DNA from: an uncultured Corynebacterium sp.
GTDB lineage: Bacteria > Actinomycetota > Actinomycetes > Mycobacteriales > Mycobacteriaceae
DNA length: 39,638 nt
Reading direction: 5' to 3'
Assembly: GCF_946221105.1 (NCBI RefSeq)
Contig: NZ_CAMICL010000019.1
Span: forward strand, 1 to 39,638
This document shows positions 24,316-32,233 of the stretch, piece after piece. Position numbers and translations under genes: made by a program. Positions within the stretch are counted from its first letter, which is position 1; every line of letters begins with the position of its first letter. Below the pieces are notes generated by a model. That model did no database searches and was not told where the DNA came from. It worked only from the letters and a program-made list of their open reading frames with translations.

Positions 24316-25388
24316 AGCTTCGGAGCCTGTTGTCGCTGCGCGCAGACGCGACCAACCTCACCGAAATACCGGTGCACAGCCTGCTGGACGTGGTGAACAT
24401 CCCCACGGCGGCGCGTGCCACCCCGTGGTCGCTGATCGCGCGCCGCTTCTTCTATGCGCTGCTGCTCATCATCGTCGTCGCGTTCGTGGCGTATATGGAC
24501 AGAAATGGCTACTCCGAGCCGCTGACGTTCATCGACGCGCTGTATTACTCCGCGGTGACGCTGTCCACCACGGGCTACGGCGACATCACGCCGGTGACGC
24601 AGTCCGCCCGCCTGCTCAACATCTTCCTCATTACCCCGGCCCGTGTGGCCTTCCTGATGGTCCTCGTCGGCACCACCTTGTCGGTGCTCACGGAGGATTC
24701 CCGTAAGACGCTCCAGATCCAACAGTGGAGGAATAGCGTGCGTAACCACACCATTGTCATCGGCTACGGCACTAAGGGCCGTTCCGCAATCGACGCCCTG
24801 ATCGCCGGCGGTGCGTCGCCGTCGTCGATCGTGGTCATCGACCCGGACCCGGCCGCGCTCACCGTCGCCGAGAAGCGCGGGCTGATCACCGTCCACGGCA
24901 ACGGCACCAAGTCGGACGTGCTGCGCGTGGCCGCCATCAGCCGCGCGCGGTCTGTGATCGTGGCCCCGTCCTCGGATGACACGGCCGTGCTGATCACCCT
25001 GTCGGTGCGCGAGATGGCGCCGAGCGCGATGATCGTGGCCAGCGTGCGCGAAGGCGAGAACCAGCACCTGCTGATGCAGTCCGGTGCGGACTCTGTGATC
25101 GTCTCCTCGGAAACCGCGGGCCGCCTGCTCGGCATCGCCACCGTCACCCCGCCGGTGGTGGAGATGATGGAGGACCTGCTCAGCCCGGACGAAGGCTTCG
25201 CGGTGGCGGAGCGCCCGATCGCGGACGATGAAGTCGGCGCGAACCCCCGCCACCTCGCGGACATCGTGCTGGGCGTGGTGCGCTCCGGCGAGCTCTACCG
25301 CATCGATTCCCCCGAGGCGGAAACCGTTGAGCCGGGCGATCGCCTGCTGTACGTGCGCATGAACGGCGCGATCACCAACCGGGATTAG
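24312..25388 (+). CDS. Two-helix potassium channel with RCK (TrkA-N) domain
   Basis: A 358-residue protein. Two membrane helices (about 46-65 and 97-123) flank a pore loop with selectivity filter TTGYGD (86-91), typical for K+. A TrkA-N Rossmann domain starts near 145 with VIGYGTKGRSAIDAL and VVIDPDP, and a small C-terminal TrkA-C-like domain ends GDRLLYVRM. The orthologue is Rv3200c. Its place between adnB and nudC, with overlapping ends, shows that it is cotranscribed with repair genes; why is not known. Confidence 0.92.
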   Translation: MKLRSLLSLRADATNLTEIPVHSLLDVVNIPTAARATPWSLIARRFFYALLLIIVVAFVAYMDRNGYSEPLTFIDALYYSAVTLSTTGYGDITPVTQSARLLNIFLITPARVAFLMVLVGTTLSVLTEDSRKTLQIQQWRNSVRNHTIVIGYGTKGRSAIDALIAGGASPSSIVVIDPDPAALTVAEKRGLITVHGNGTKSDVLRVAAISRARSVIVAPSSDDTAVLITLSVREMAPSAMIVASVREGENQHLLMQSGADSVIVSSETAGRLLGIATVTPPVVEMMEDLLSPDEGFAVAERPIADDEVGANPRHLADIVLGVVRSGELYRIDSPEAETVEPGDRLLYVRMNGAITNRD

Positions 25389-25392
25389 CCGG

Positions 25393-26169
25393 ATGTTTCT
25401 GCTCATCGATGCTGCCGGGCGCTTCCCACTCGGCGACGACGGGGAGCCCAAGCTTTTCGACGCACCTCCGGCCGCCACCGACATCACCTCCCACGTGCAC
25501 GTGACCCGGGAGGTCACCGCGGCCCGGGTGCACGGCGTCGACGCGGCAGACCTCGCCGGACCGGACGGAGCTACCGGGGACGCGCGCACCCACGCCAGCC
25601 ACCCGCTGGCGGCACGGGCGGTCGGTTTGGTCAACGCCCGCGAGCGCACCCGCTTCGACCCGGCGGACGGCTCCGAGGTGCGCTGGGGCGACGGCGGCAT
25701 CGTCGCGCGCGGCGCCACCGGCCGGCCGATCTTCCCGCGGCTGGACCCGTGCGTGATCGGCCTGGTGGAGGACCCGGCGGGCGAGCGGATCCTGCTGGTG
25801 GAAAACGCCCGCCGCCCCGGCTACCTCACCCTGGTGGCGGGGTATGTGGACGTCGGCGAGACCCTCGAGGCCGCGTTCGCCCGCGAGGTGTGGGAGGAAA
25901 CCGGCCGCCGCGCAACCCAAGTGCGCTACCTGCGCTCCCAGCCGTGGCCGCTCTCGGGCGCGCTCATGCTCGGCATGGCGGCGCGCACGGCGGACGTCGA
26001 TGCGCAAGCGCCCACTGACGGCGAGCTGACCCGCACCGTGTGGGCGAGCCGCGACGAACTTGACGGACTCACGCTCGCCGCGGAGGGCACCATCGCCCGC
26101 GCACTCATCGACGACTGGGCGCACACACTACAACCACACAACCCGGAAGGAGCACACCCATGGCGATAG
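25393..26169 (+). CDS. nudC: NudC-type NADH/NAD(H) pyrophosphatase without zinc-ribbon cysteines
   Basis: A 258-residue Nudix hydrolase. The Nudix box spans about 150-172 (GYVDVGETLEAAFAREVWEE), and SQPWP follows at the position of the NudC signature. Family members hydrolyse NADH and remove NAD caps from RNA 5' ends. The Cys4 zinc ribbon normally found before YPRxDP is replaced by a Cys-free segment (RFDPADGSEVRWGDGGIV), then IFPRLDP. ATG 25393 lies 4 nt after the channel stop codon. It overlaps uvrD2 by 10 bp. Confidence 0.88.
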   Translation: MFLLIDAAGRFPLGDDGEPKLFDAPPAATDITSHVHVTREVTAARVHGVDAADLAGPDGATGDARTHASHPLAARAVGLVNARERTRFDPADGSEVRWGDGGIVARGATGRPIFPRLDPCVIGLVEDPAGERILLVENARRPGYLTLVAGYVDVGETLEAAFAREVWEETGRRATQVRYLRSQPWPLSGALMLGMAARTADVDAQAPTDGELTRTVWASRDELDGLTLAAEGTIARALIDDWAHTLQPHNPEGAHPWR

Positions 26170-28208
26170 ACCTCAGCGTGCTGGACGAGGACCAGCGTGT
26201 GGCGGCGGAAGCGCCGCGCGGGCCGGTGTGCATCCTCGCGGGTGCGGGCACGGGCAAGACCCGCACGATCACCTACCGCATTGCCAACCTGATCGACCGC
26301 GGCCAGGTCGCCCCGAACCGCGTGCTGGCGGTGACGTTTACCAAGCGCGCCGCCGGCGAGATGCGCGACCGCCTGACCGCCATGGGCATCGGCGGGGTGC
26401 AGGCGCGCACGTTCCACTCTGCGGCGATGCGCCAGCTGCAGTACTTCTGGCCCCAGATCGCAGGTGATCTGCCGTGGAGGGTGCTGGACAACAAGTTCCC
26501 CATCGTCGCCCGCGCCACCCGCGCCGCAGGCCTGGACACGGGCAAGGAAATGGTGCGCGACTTGCTCAGCGAGATCGAGTGGGCGAAGTCGTCTGTCATC
26601 GGCCCGGAGGACTACGTGCAGCGCATCGCCGACTCCCCGCGCACCCCTCCGGCGGACGCGCAGAAGGTCGCCCAGGTGTACCGCTTCTACGAGGAGGCGA
26701 AGACCAGCCCGGAGGGCATGCTGATCGACTACGACGACCTGCTCATCCACGTCGCTGGCGCCCTGGAGAACGCGCCGGCGGTGGCGGAGGAGTTCCGCGC
26801 GCAGTACCAGTCGTTCGTGGTGGACGAGTACCAGGACGTCACCCCCTTGCAGCAGCGTGTGCTGGAGGCGTGGCTGGGCACCCGCGACGACCTGACAGTG
26901 GTCGGCGACGCCAACCAGACCATTTACTCCTTTACCGGCGCGACCCCGGACTACTTGCTGAACTTCTCAAGGACGTACGAGCACGCGACCGTGGTGAAGC
27001 TGCAGCGCGACTACCGCTCGACCGTGGAGATCACGGATCTGGCCAACACCGTCATCGGCAAGGCCTCCGGGCGCATCGCCGGCACCCGCCTGGAGCTGCA
27101 AGGCATGCGCGGTCACGGCCCGGCACCTGAGTTCAACGGCTACGACGACGAGCCCGCGGAGGCGCGTGCGGTGGCGCAGAAGGTGCGCAAGTTGCTCAAC
27201 GACGGCGTGCCCGCCCGCGAAATCGCCATTTTGTACCGCATCAACGCCCAGTCCGCCGCGTTTGAAGCCGCACTCGCGGACGAGGGGATTGTCTACCAGG
27301 TCCGCGGCGGCGAGGGCTTTTTCCAACGCGCGGAGATCCGCGAGGCGTTCGCGCAGCTGCTGCGCGCCTCCAAGCGCACGGACCTGCCGGATGATCCGGT
27401 GCGCATCGCGCGTGCCGCGCTCGCCCCGCTGGGGCTGACCCCGGAGGAACCGGAGGGCGCGAAGGCGCGCGAGCGCTGGCAGTCCTTGAACGCGCTGGTG
27501 GATCTGATCGAGGAGATCGTGCGCACCCGCGAGGCGTCCACCATGGCGGAGGTGCTGGGCTCGCTGCGCCGCCGCGCGGAGGCGAAGCAGCCCCCGGCGG
27601 TGGACGGGGTGACGCTGGCCAGCCTGCACGCCGCGAAGGGCCTGGAGTGGGACGCGGTGTTCTTGGTCGGCCTGGTGGAAAAGACGCTGCCGATCTCGCA
27701 CGCGCTGAAAGCCGGCGACGAGCAGATCGAGGAAGAGCGCCGCCTGTTCTACGTCGGTGTTACCCGTGCGCGCGAGCACCTGCACATGTCGTGGTCGCTG
27801 GCGCGCCAGGAGGGCGGGCACAAAAGCCGCACCCGCTCGCGCTTTTTGGACGGGCTGGTGCCGGAGCTTGAGGTGGAAAAGTCCCCGCAGCGGCTCAAGC
27901 GCGCGAAGCGCTGCCGGGTGTGCGGCAACCAGCTGGGCACGCCCGCGGAGAAGTCCCTGGGCCGGCACGAGGAGTGCGAGCCGAACTTCGACGAGGCCGT
28001 CTACGCCGCGCTGAAGCGCTGGCGCCTGGACGTCTCCCGCGCCGCCGGACAGCCGGCGTTTGTGGTGTTCACGGACGCGACGCTGATGTCGATCGCGGAG
28101 GCCATGCCTGCAGACGAGAGCGAGCTGCTCGGCGTCTCCGGCGTGGGCCCGGTGAAGGTGGACAACTACGGCGCGGGCGTGCTCGAGGTGCTGGGGCAGT
28201 TCCGCTAA
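26160..28208 (+). CDS. uvrD2: UvrD2-type DNA helicase with HRDC domain
   Basis: A 682-residue SF1A helicase: Walker A GAGTGKT (28-34), TFTKRAAGEM, DEYQD from Asp222, GDANQTIYSF, LHAAKGLEWDAVFL, and VTRAREHL. A small zinc-type module follows the motor: Cys585, Cys588, His603 and Cys606. The mycobacterial UvrD2 has four Cys here. An HRDC domain fills the C-terminus (about 617-682). It ends the adnAB operon. ATG 26160 is inside the nudC end, with GGAAGGAG upstream. The facing gene ends 19 nt downstream. Confidence 0.93.
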   Translation: MAIDLSVLDEDQRVAAEAPRGPVCILAGAGTGKTRTITYRIANLIDRGQVAPNRVLAVTFTKRAAGEMRDRLTAMGIGGVQARTFHSAAMRQLQYFWPQIAGDLPWRVLDNKFPIVARATRAAGLDTGKEMVRDLLSEIEWAKSSVIGPEDYVQRIADSPRTPPADAQKVAQVYRFYEEAKTSPEGMLIDYDDLLIHVAGALENAPAVAEEFRAQYQSFVVDEYQDVTPLQQRVLEAWLGTRDDLTVVGDANQTIYSFTGATPDYLLNFSRTYEHATVVKLQRDYRSTVEITDLANTVIGKASGRIAGTRLELQGMRGHGPAPEFNGYDDEPAEARAVAQKVRKLLNDGVPAREIAILYRINAQSAAFEAALADEGIVYQVRGGEGFFQRAEIREAFAQLLRASKRTDLPDDPVRIARAALAPLGLTPEEPEGAKARERWQSLNALVDLIEEIVRTREASTMAEVLGSLRRRAEAKQPPAVDGVTLASLHAAKGLEWDAVFLVGLVEKTLPISHALKAGDEQIEEERRLFYVGVTRAREHLHMSWSLARQEGGHKSRTRSRFLDGLVPELEVEKSPQRLKRAKRCRVCGNQLGTPAEKSLGRHEECEPNFDEAVYAALKRWRLDVSRAAGQPAFVVFTDATLMSIAEAMPADESELLGVSGVGPVKVDNYGAGVLEVLGQFR

Positions 28209-28227
28209 AAACACCCCTAGAAGCCCC

Positions 28228-29070
28228 CTAAAAACACATGGCGCAGTCCGGGTGCGGCGGCAGCGTCGCCGTCGACACCGGGTTCGGTGCGAACGGGTCC
28301 ACCACGGTGAGCAGCCCAGCGTCTGGCTTTGGCGCGGAGACCCCGGGCGGGTCCGGCACGCCCGCCAAGCGCCGCAGCGACACCGCGGCAAACGCGGCGC
28401 CGGCCGCGGCAGCTACGGGCTCGCCCTGCACGCTCAGCGGCGCGCGCTGCTCCACCACGGGCCAGTTCGGGTCCCGGTCCAGAAGATAGAGGCGCACGCA
28501 CAACGGGCACGGGCCGGGCCGTGCGCACACCGGGCCCACCACTACGCGCGCGTCCACCTGCGTGACCGGCAGCACCGCGCCCTGGCGCTGGCGGGTGAGT
28601 GCTGCGAGCTCGCCGAGTAGGGCAGTGGTGTTCACCGCCGCCACCGGCACCCACGTGTCGCCGCGCAGGAGGAACTTCGACAGCGCCTCGTTGCGCGCTT
28701 GCGTGCGCACATCCAACCCGCACTCGCGGAGCCGGGCGGTCACTGCCGCGGCCAAACGCCCGTGGCCGACCAGCAGCACCTCGGGCTTTACAGCCGGCAC
28801 GAGCACCCGGTAGCTGACCAGGTCGTCCACCAAGCTGCGCGCAGCCTCGGCGCCGATGAGTTCGGCGAGCTGCTCCAGCACCCAGCCCAGCCGCCGCGGC
28901 CGCATGAGCACACCCAACAGTGCGGCGACGTCCTTGGCGTTGTCAGTGGTCACCAGCCCTGTGCGTGTGGCGTCGGTGCCGAACTGCATGACGTTGTCCG
29001 CGCGCAGAAACGGGTGCGCGCCCTGGGCGAGTTTCACCCGAGAGTTGTTGTTGATCATCCCTGCATCCAC
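28228..29070 (-). CDS. Rv3196-like protein related to TOMM/E1-type cyclodehydratase partners
   Basis: About 280 residues. The N-terminal half resembles a leader-peptide-binding (winged-helix) module (VKLAQGAHPFLRADNVMQFG, AALLGVLMRP). Then comes a ThiF/E1-like Rossmann start, VLLVGHGRLAAAVTARL (98-114). The later segment VGPVCARPGPCPLCVRLYLLDRDPNWP is typical of the TOMM cyclodehydratase C-protein family. Two CxxC pairs (188/191 and 276/279) could bind zinc. No YcaO partner or precursor peptide gene is nearby, so peptide modification is not supported here. Start GTG 29070 or ATG 29058; the minus-strand -10 TAGGAT is at 29088-29083. Confidence 0.65.
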   Translation of the reverse strand: MDAGMINNNSRVKLAQGAHPFLRADNVMQFGTDATRTGLVTTDNAKDVAALLGVLMRPRRLGWVLEQLAELIGAEAARSLVDDLVSYRVLVPAVKPEVLLVGHGRLAAAVTARLRECGLDVRTQARNEALSKFLLRGDTWVPVAAVNTTALLGELAALTRQRQGAVLPVTQVDARVVVGPVCARPGPCPLCVRLYLLDRDPNWPVVEQRAPLSVQGEPVAAAAGAAFAAVSLRRLAGVPDPPGVSAPKPDAGLLTVVDPFAPNPVSTATLPPHPDCAMCF

Positions 29071-29082
29071 CCCCGATGCGGG

Positions 29083-29092
29083 ATCCTACAAT
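29083..29092. promoter_or_regulatory. Overlapping divergent -10 elements (Rv3196-like and YgjP-type genes)
   Basis: The ten bases ATCCTACAAT carry TACAAT on the plus strand (29087-29092), 8 nt before ATG 29101. They also carry TAGGAT on the minus strand (29088-29083), 12 nt before GTG 29070. The two elements share two base pairs. Confidence 0.45.
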
Positions 29093-29100
29093 GCATTGCC

Positions 29101-29628
29101 ATGGCTGGCAGGCAAACGCAAAACAATTCGACGCCGTACCGCGTGATCCGCTCGGCGCGCAGGACGCGCTCGGTGCAGGCGCGGCTGGTCGGCGGGGTGG
29201 CGGAAATCCGCATCCCCGCGCACTTCAACGAAGCGCAGGAGCGCGAGGCGGTCACCGAGATGCTGGCCAAACTCGACCGCAAGACAAAGGCGCGCCCGCG
29301 TGACGACGATTCCTTGCGCACGCGCGCCGACTCCCTCAACGCGAGAGTCCTGGACGGCCAGGCGCGCATCGGCTCGATTAGGTGGGTGTCCAACCAGCGC
29401 TCCCGGTGGGGCTCCTGCACGGTGTCCACCGGCGACATCCGCATCAGCGACCGGTTAAAGCAGGTGCCGGACTACGTGCTGGACGCGGTGATCGTGCACG
29501 AGCTGACGCACACGTTCATCCCGAACCACAGCGCCGAGTTCTACCGGTGGGCGGACAAGGTGCCGTACGCGGAGCGTGCCCGCGGCTACCTGGAGGCCTA
29601 CCAGCGCTTCGGAAGCTCAGAGGCCTAG
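29101..29628 (+). CDS. YgjP/M48-like zinc metallopeptidase
   Basis: A 175-residue protein of the YgjP (WLM/SprT-like) family. It has RWVSNQRSRWGSC, then VIVHELTHTFIPNHSAEFY with His133, Glu134, His137 and His143 as the probable zinc site and general base. There is no signal peptide, so it is cytoplasmic. The substrate is unknown; relatives include a reported UTP pyrophosphatase and DNA-protein-crosslink proteases. The start is leaderless (TACAAT, 8 nt). Its TAG stop and the TAG of the opposing gene are read from the two strands of one CTAG (29625-29628). Confidence 0.85.
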   Translation: MAGRQTQNNSTPYRVIRSARRTRSVQARLVGGVAEIRIPAHFNEAQEREAVTEMLAKLDRKTKARPRDDDSLRTRADSLNARVLDGQARIGSIRWVSNQRSRWGSCTVSTGDIRISDRLKQVPDYVLDAVIVHELTHTFIPNHSAEFYRWADKVPYAERARGYLEAYQRFGSSEA

Positions 29629-31058
29629 AGCTCGGTGCCGTCCTCGCGGCCGTCGTCCTTGCCGTCGCCGTCTTCCCGCTTGAGCTCCGGGTTGTCGCGC
29701 AGCTCCTGCTCGAGCTTGGCAAATTCGTCGTCGAAGTCGGTGTCGGGCTGGTCGTCGAGAAGCGTGTCGATGAACGCCGCAGGGTTGTCCAGGTGCTCCG
29801 CGGACGGCATGAAGTCCGGGTGGTTCCACACCTGGTCGCGGCGCTCGGTGCCCACGGCGGTGTCGATGCGGCGCCACAGCTCGGCGGCGTCGCGGATGCG
29901 CGGGGCGCCCAGCTCGATGCCGACGATGTTGGCGAAGGCCTGCTCGGCGGAACCGCCGGTGGCGCGGCGGCGCGCCCACGCCTCGGCCAGCTGCGGGGTG
30001 GACGGGATACGGTCGCCGAGTGCCTCGGCCACCACCACGTCGACCCAACCCTCCACCAGGGCGATCAGCGTCTCCAGGCGGGAGGTGGCGCCGGCGTTGC
30101 GGGTGCCCACGCGCGGGGAGAGGTCCTCGCCCTGCAGGTTCTGCAGCGCCTCCTGGATCTGCTGCGGGTCGCCGCCTTCCAGGTTGAGGTTGCGGGCGAC
30201 TTCCTCGATGTGGGAGGTGTCAATCTCAAGACCTGCGGCGTACTCCTCCACGGAGGAGACGATGCGCTCCACCAACCACGGCACGTGGCGGAACAGGCGC
30301 TGGCGGGCGGCTTCGCGGGCGGCGATGTAAACCATCACTTCCTGGCCAGCCAGATCCAGGCCCTTGGAAATCTCGGTGATGTTTTTCGGCAGCACCGCGG
30401 CGGTGCCGGCGGGGGCGACGGGAAGGCCGAAGTCGGTGCCGGTCAGCGCCTGCTGCGCCAGATCGCCGAGTGCGTGGCCGAGCTTCATGCCGAACTGCAT
30501 GGCGTTCATCTGGTTCATCATCCCGGCCATCGGGCCCATCATCTCCCGGGCCTGCTCCGGCATGGAGTCCAGCTGGGCGCGGTTCATGTGCTCCGCAACT
30601 GGGTTCACCAGCCGCTTCCACATCGGCATGGTCTGGTTCAGCCACTGCTCGGCATTCCAGGCTTCAGCTTTCGCGCCGCTGGCGGGCAGGTCCGTGGCCT
30701 CGTCCAGCCACAGCTCCACTAAGCGCAGGGATTCCTCCGCCGCGCGGGTGTCCGCATCGGAGACCGGGTTGGCGCCGGAAATGCGCTGGCGCGCCATGCG
30801 TGCGGCCAGCTCGAAGTTCACCGCGTCGCCCGCGCCCTGGGCGTTCATGGACGAGCCCATGCCGGAGAGCATCTGGCCCAGCTGGTTAAACACGTCGCCT
30901 AAGCCGCCCCCGCCGGGCTGGCCCCCGCCGAAGCCGAACGCGGCAAACGGGTTGTTCGCGTCGCCGCGGCCGTTTCCGTCGCCGCCCCGATTGTTGCCGT
31001 CGTTTTCGCCGTCATCGTTCGAGTCGTTAGGAAAGGAAAAGCCGAATCCGTTAGTCAT
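29625..31058 (-). CDS. DUF2342 zinc-dependent metalloprotease-like protein (Rv3195 type)
   Basis: A 477-residue protein from ATG 31058. The first 50 residues are low-complexity Asn/Asp/Gly (NDSNDDGENDGNN). The body has REAARQRLFRHVPWLVERI and LVEGWVDVVVAEALGDRIPS, characteristic of the actinobacterial DUF2342 family, which is classed as zincin-like. In related groups the second motif reads EGH; here it is EGW, so catalysis is uncertain. A charged tail ends the protein. Minus-strand TATTCT lies 7 nt before the ATG, consistent with a leaderless mRNA. Divergent from the YlbL gene. Confidence 0.8.
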   Translation of the reverse strand: MTNGFGFSFPNDSNDDGENDGNNRGGDGNGRGDANNPFAAFGFGGGQPGGGGLGDVFNQLGQMLSGMGSSMNAQGAGDAVNFELAARMARQRISGANPVSDADTRAAEESLRLVELWLDEATDLPASGAKAEAWNAEQWLNQTMPMWKRLVNPVAEHMNRAQLDSMPEQAREMMGPMAGMMNQMNAMQFGMKLGHALGDLAQQALTGTDFGLPVAPAGTAAVLPKNITEISKGLDLAGQEVMVYIAAREAARQRLFRHVPWLVERIVSSVEEYAAGLEIDTSHIEEVARNLNLEGGDPQQIQEALQNLQGEDLSPRVGTRNAGATSRLETLIALVEGWVDVVVAEALGDRIPSTPQLAEAWARRRATGGSAEQAFANIVGIELGAPRIRDAAELWRRIDTAVGTERRDQVWNHPDFMPSAEHLDNPAAFIDTLLDDQPDTDFDDEFAKLEQELRDNPELKREDGDGKDDGREDGTEL

Positions 31059-31065
31059 GCCAGCC

Positions 31066-31071
31066 AGAATA
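31066..31071 (-). promoter_or_regulatory. -10 element for the leaderless DUF2342 gene
   Basis: TATTCT on the minus strand (31071-31066) is followed by 7 nt and ATG 31058. No ribosome-binding site precedes the ATG. Confidence 0.45.
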
Positions 31072-31145
31072 CAGTCAGCCCGCGATTGCATGGGTTCGCT
31101 GAGAGCCAGCAACGGTCCAGCACCAGTACTTCACCCCTCCTGCGC

Positions 31146-31151
31146 TAGAAT
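31146..31151 (+). promoter_or_regulatory. -10 element for the leaderless YlbL gene
   Basis: TAGAAT (31146-31151) is followed by 8 nt and ATG 31160. No ribosome-binding site precedes the ATG. Confidence 0.5.
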
Positions 31152-31159
31152 CTGCGCCC

Positions 31160-32233
31160 ATGTCCAAAGCGAGCGAAGCACGGAACCGGCGGTGGTCGAC
31201 CCTGGTCTGGGGGTCCATCCCCGTCGTGCTGCTAGCAGGTGCATTGACCGCGGACCACATACCGGGCACCGACATCCGCCTGACGGTGCCGTACGCGGCG
31301 GAAGGGCCGGGGCCCACCTTTGACACGCTCGGCGAGGTCGGCGGCGAGCCCGTCGTGGACATCGAGGGCGCAGAGACGCTGGATACCGGCGGCAAGCTGA
31401 ACATGACCACCGTGTCCGTGCGCACGAACATGACGCTCGGCCAGGCACTGGGCCGCTGGATCGCCACCGACGACACGATCGTGCCGGTGGAGCAGATCAT
31501 GCCGCCGGATTTGGACGAGGACCAGGTGCGCGAGGCCAACCAGCAGGCGTTTGTCGCCTCCGAGGCGTCCGCGACGGTGGCGGCCATGCACTACCTGGAC
31601 CGCCCCACCACGGTGGTGGTGCACGACGTGATGGAAGGCAGCGCCTCCGAGGGGCTCTTACAGCCCGAGGACCTGATCACCGCTATCGCTGGCGAGAAGG
31701 TGCAAACGCCGCAGGAAGTCCAGGCCGCCGTGCGCGCCAAGACCCCCGGCGAGGAAATCGAAATCACCGTCGAGCGCGGCGGCAACGAGCGCACCGAGAC
31801 CGTGGAGCTGGGGGAGAACCCGCACGAGAAGGGCCAGCCCATGCTGGGCATCCTCATGACCTCCGAGCCGGCCGGCGGCATCAGCGTGAACTACAACCTC
31901 AACGACATCGGCGGGCCGAGCGCGGGCATGATGTTCTCGCTGGCCGTCATTGACAAGCTCACCCCGGGTGCACTCAACGGCGGCAAGTTCGTCGCGGGCA
32001 CCGGCACGATCAACGAGGACGGCGAGGTCGGCCCCATCGGCGGCATCACCCACAAGATTCGCGCGTCCGAAGATGACGGCGCGGAGCTCTTCCTGGCGCC
32101 CGCCGGCAACTGCGACGCGGTCAAACGCGTGGACACCGAGCACATGACGGTGGCGAAGGTGGGCAACCTCGCCGAGGCCGTCCAAGCGATGGAGGATTTC
32201 GCCGCGGGCCGCGACGTGCCCACCTGCGAGTAG
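31160..32233 (+). CDS. YlbL family membrane-anchored PDZ/Lon-like serine protease
   Basis: A 357-residue protein (Rv3194c type). An N-terminal membrane helix (about 14-32) is followed by a PDZ domain (about 150-215, with GSASEGLLQPEDLITAIAGEKV). A Lon-type S16 protease domain then carries the Ser-Lys dyad: Ser254 in GGPSAGMMFS and Lys299 in GGITHKIRA. It is anchored with the protease outside the membrane, likely in envelope protein quality control. Its stop codon abuts that of the convergent lipoprotein gene (TAGCTA). Confidence 0.92.
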   Translation: MSKASEARNRRWSTLVWGSIPVVLLAGALTADHIPGTDIRLTVPYAAEGPGPTFDTLGEVGGEPVVDIEGAETLDTGGKLNMTTVSVRTNMTLGQALGRWIATDDTIVPVEQIMPPDLDEDQVREANQQAFVASEASATVAAMHYLDRPTTVVVHDVMEGSASEGLLQPEDLITAIAGEKVQTPQEVQAAVRAKTPGEEIEITVERGGNERTETVELGENPHEKGQPMLGILMTSEPAGGISVNYNLNDIGGPSAGMMFSLAVIDKLTPGALNGGKFVAGTGTINEDGEVGPIGGITHKIRASEDDGAELFLAPAGNCDAVKRVDTEHMTVAKVGNLAEAVQAMEDFAAGRDVPTCE

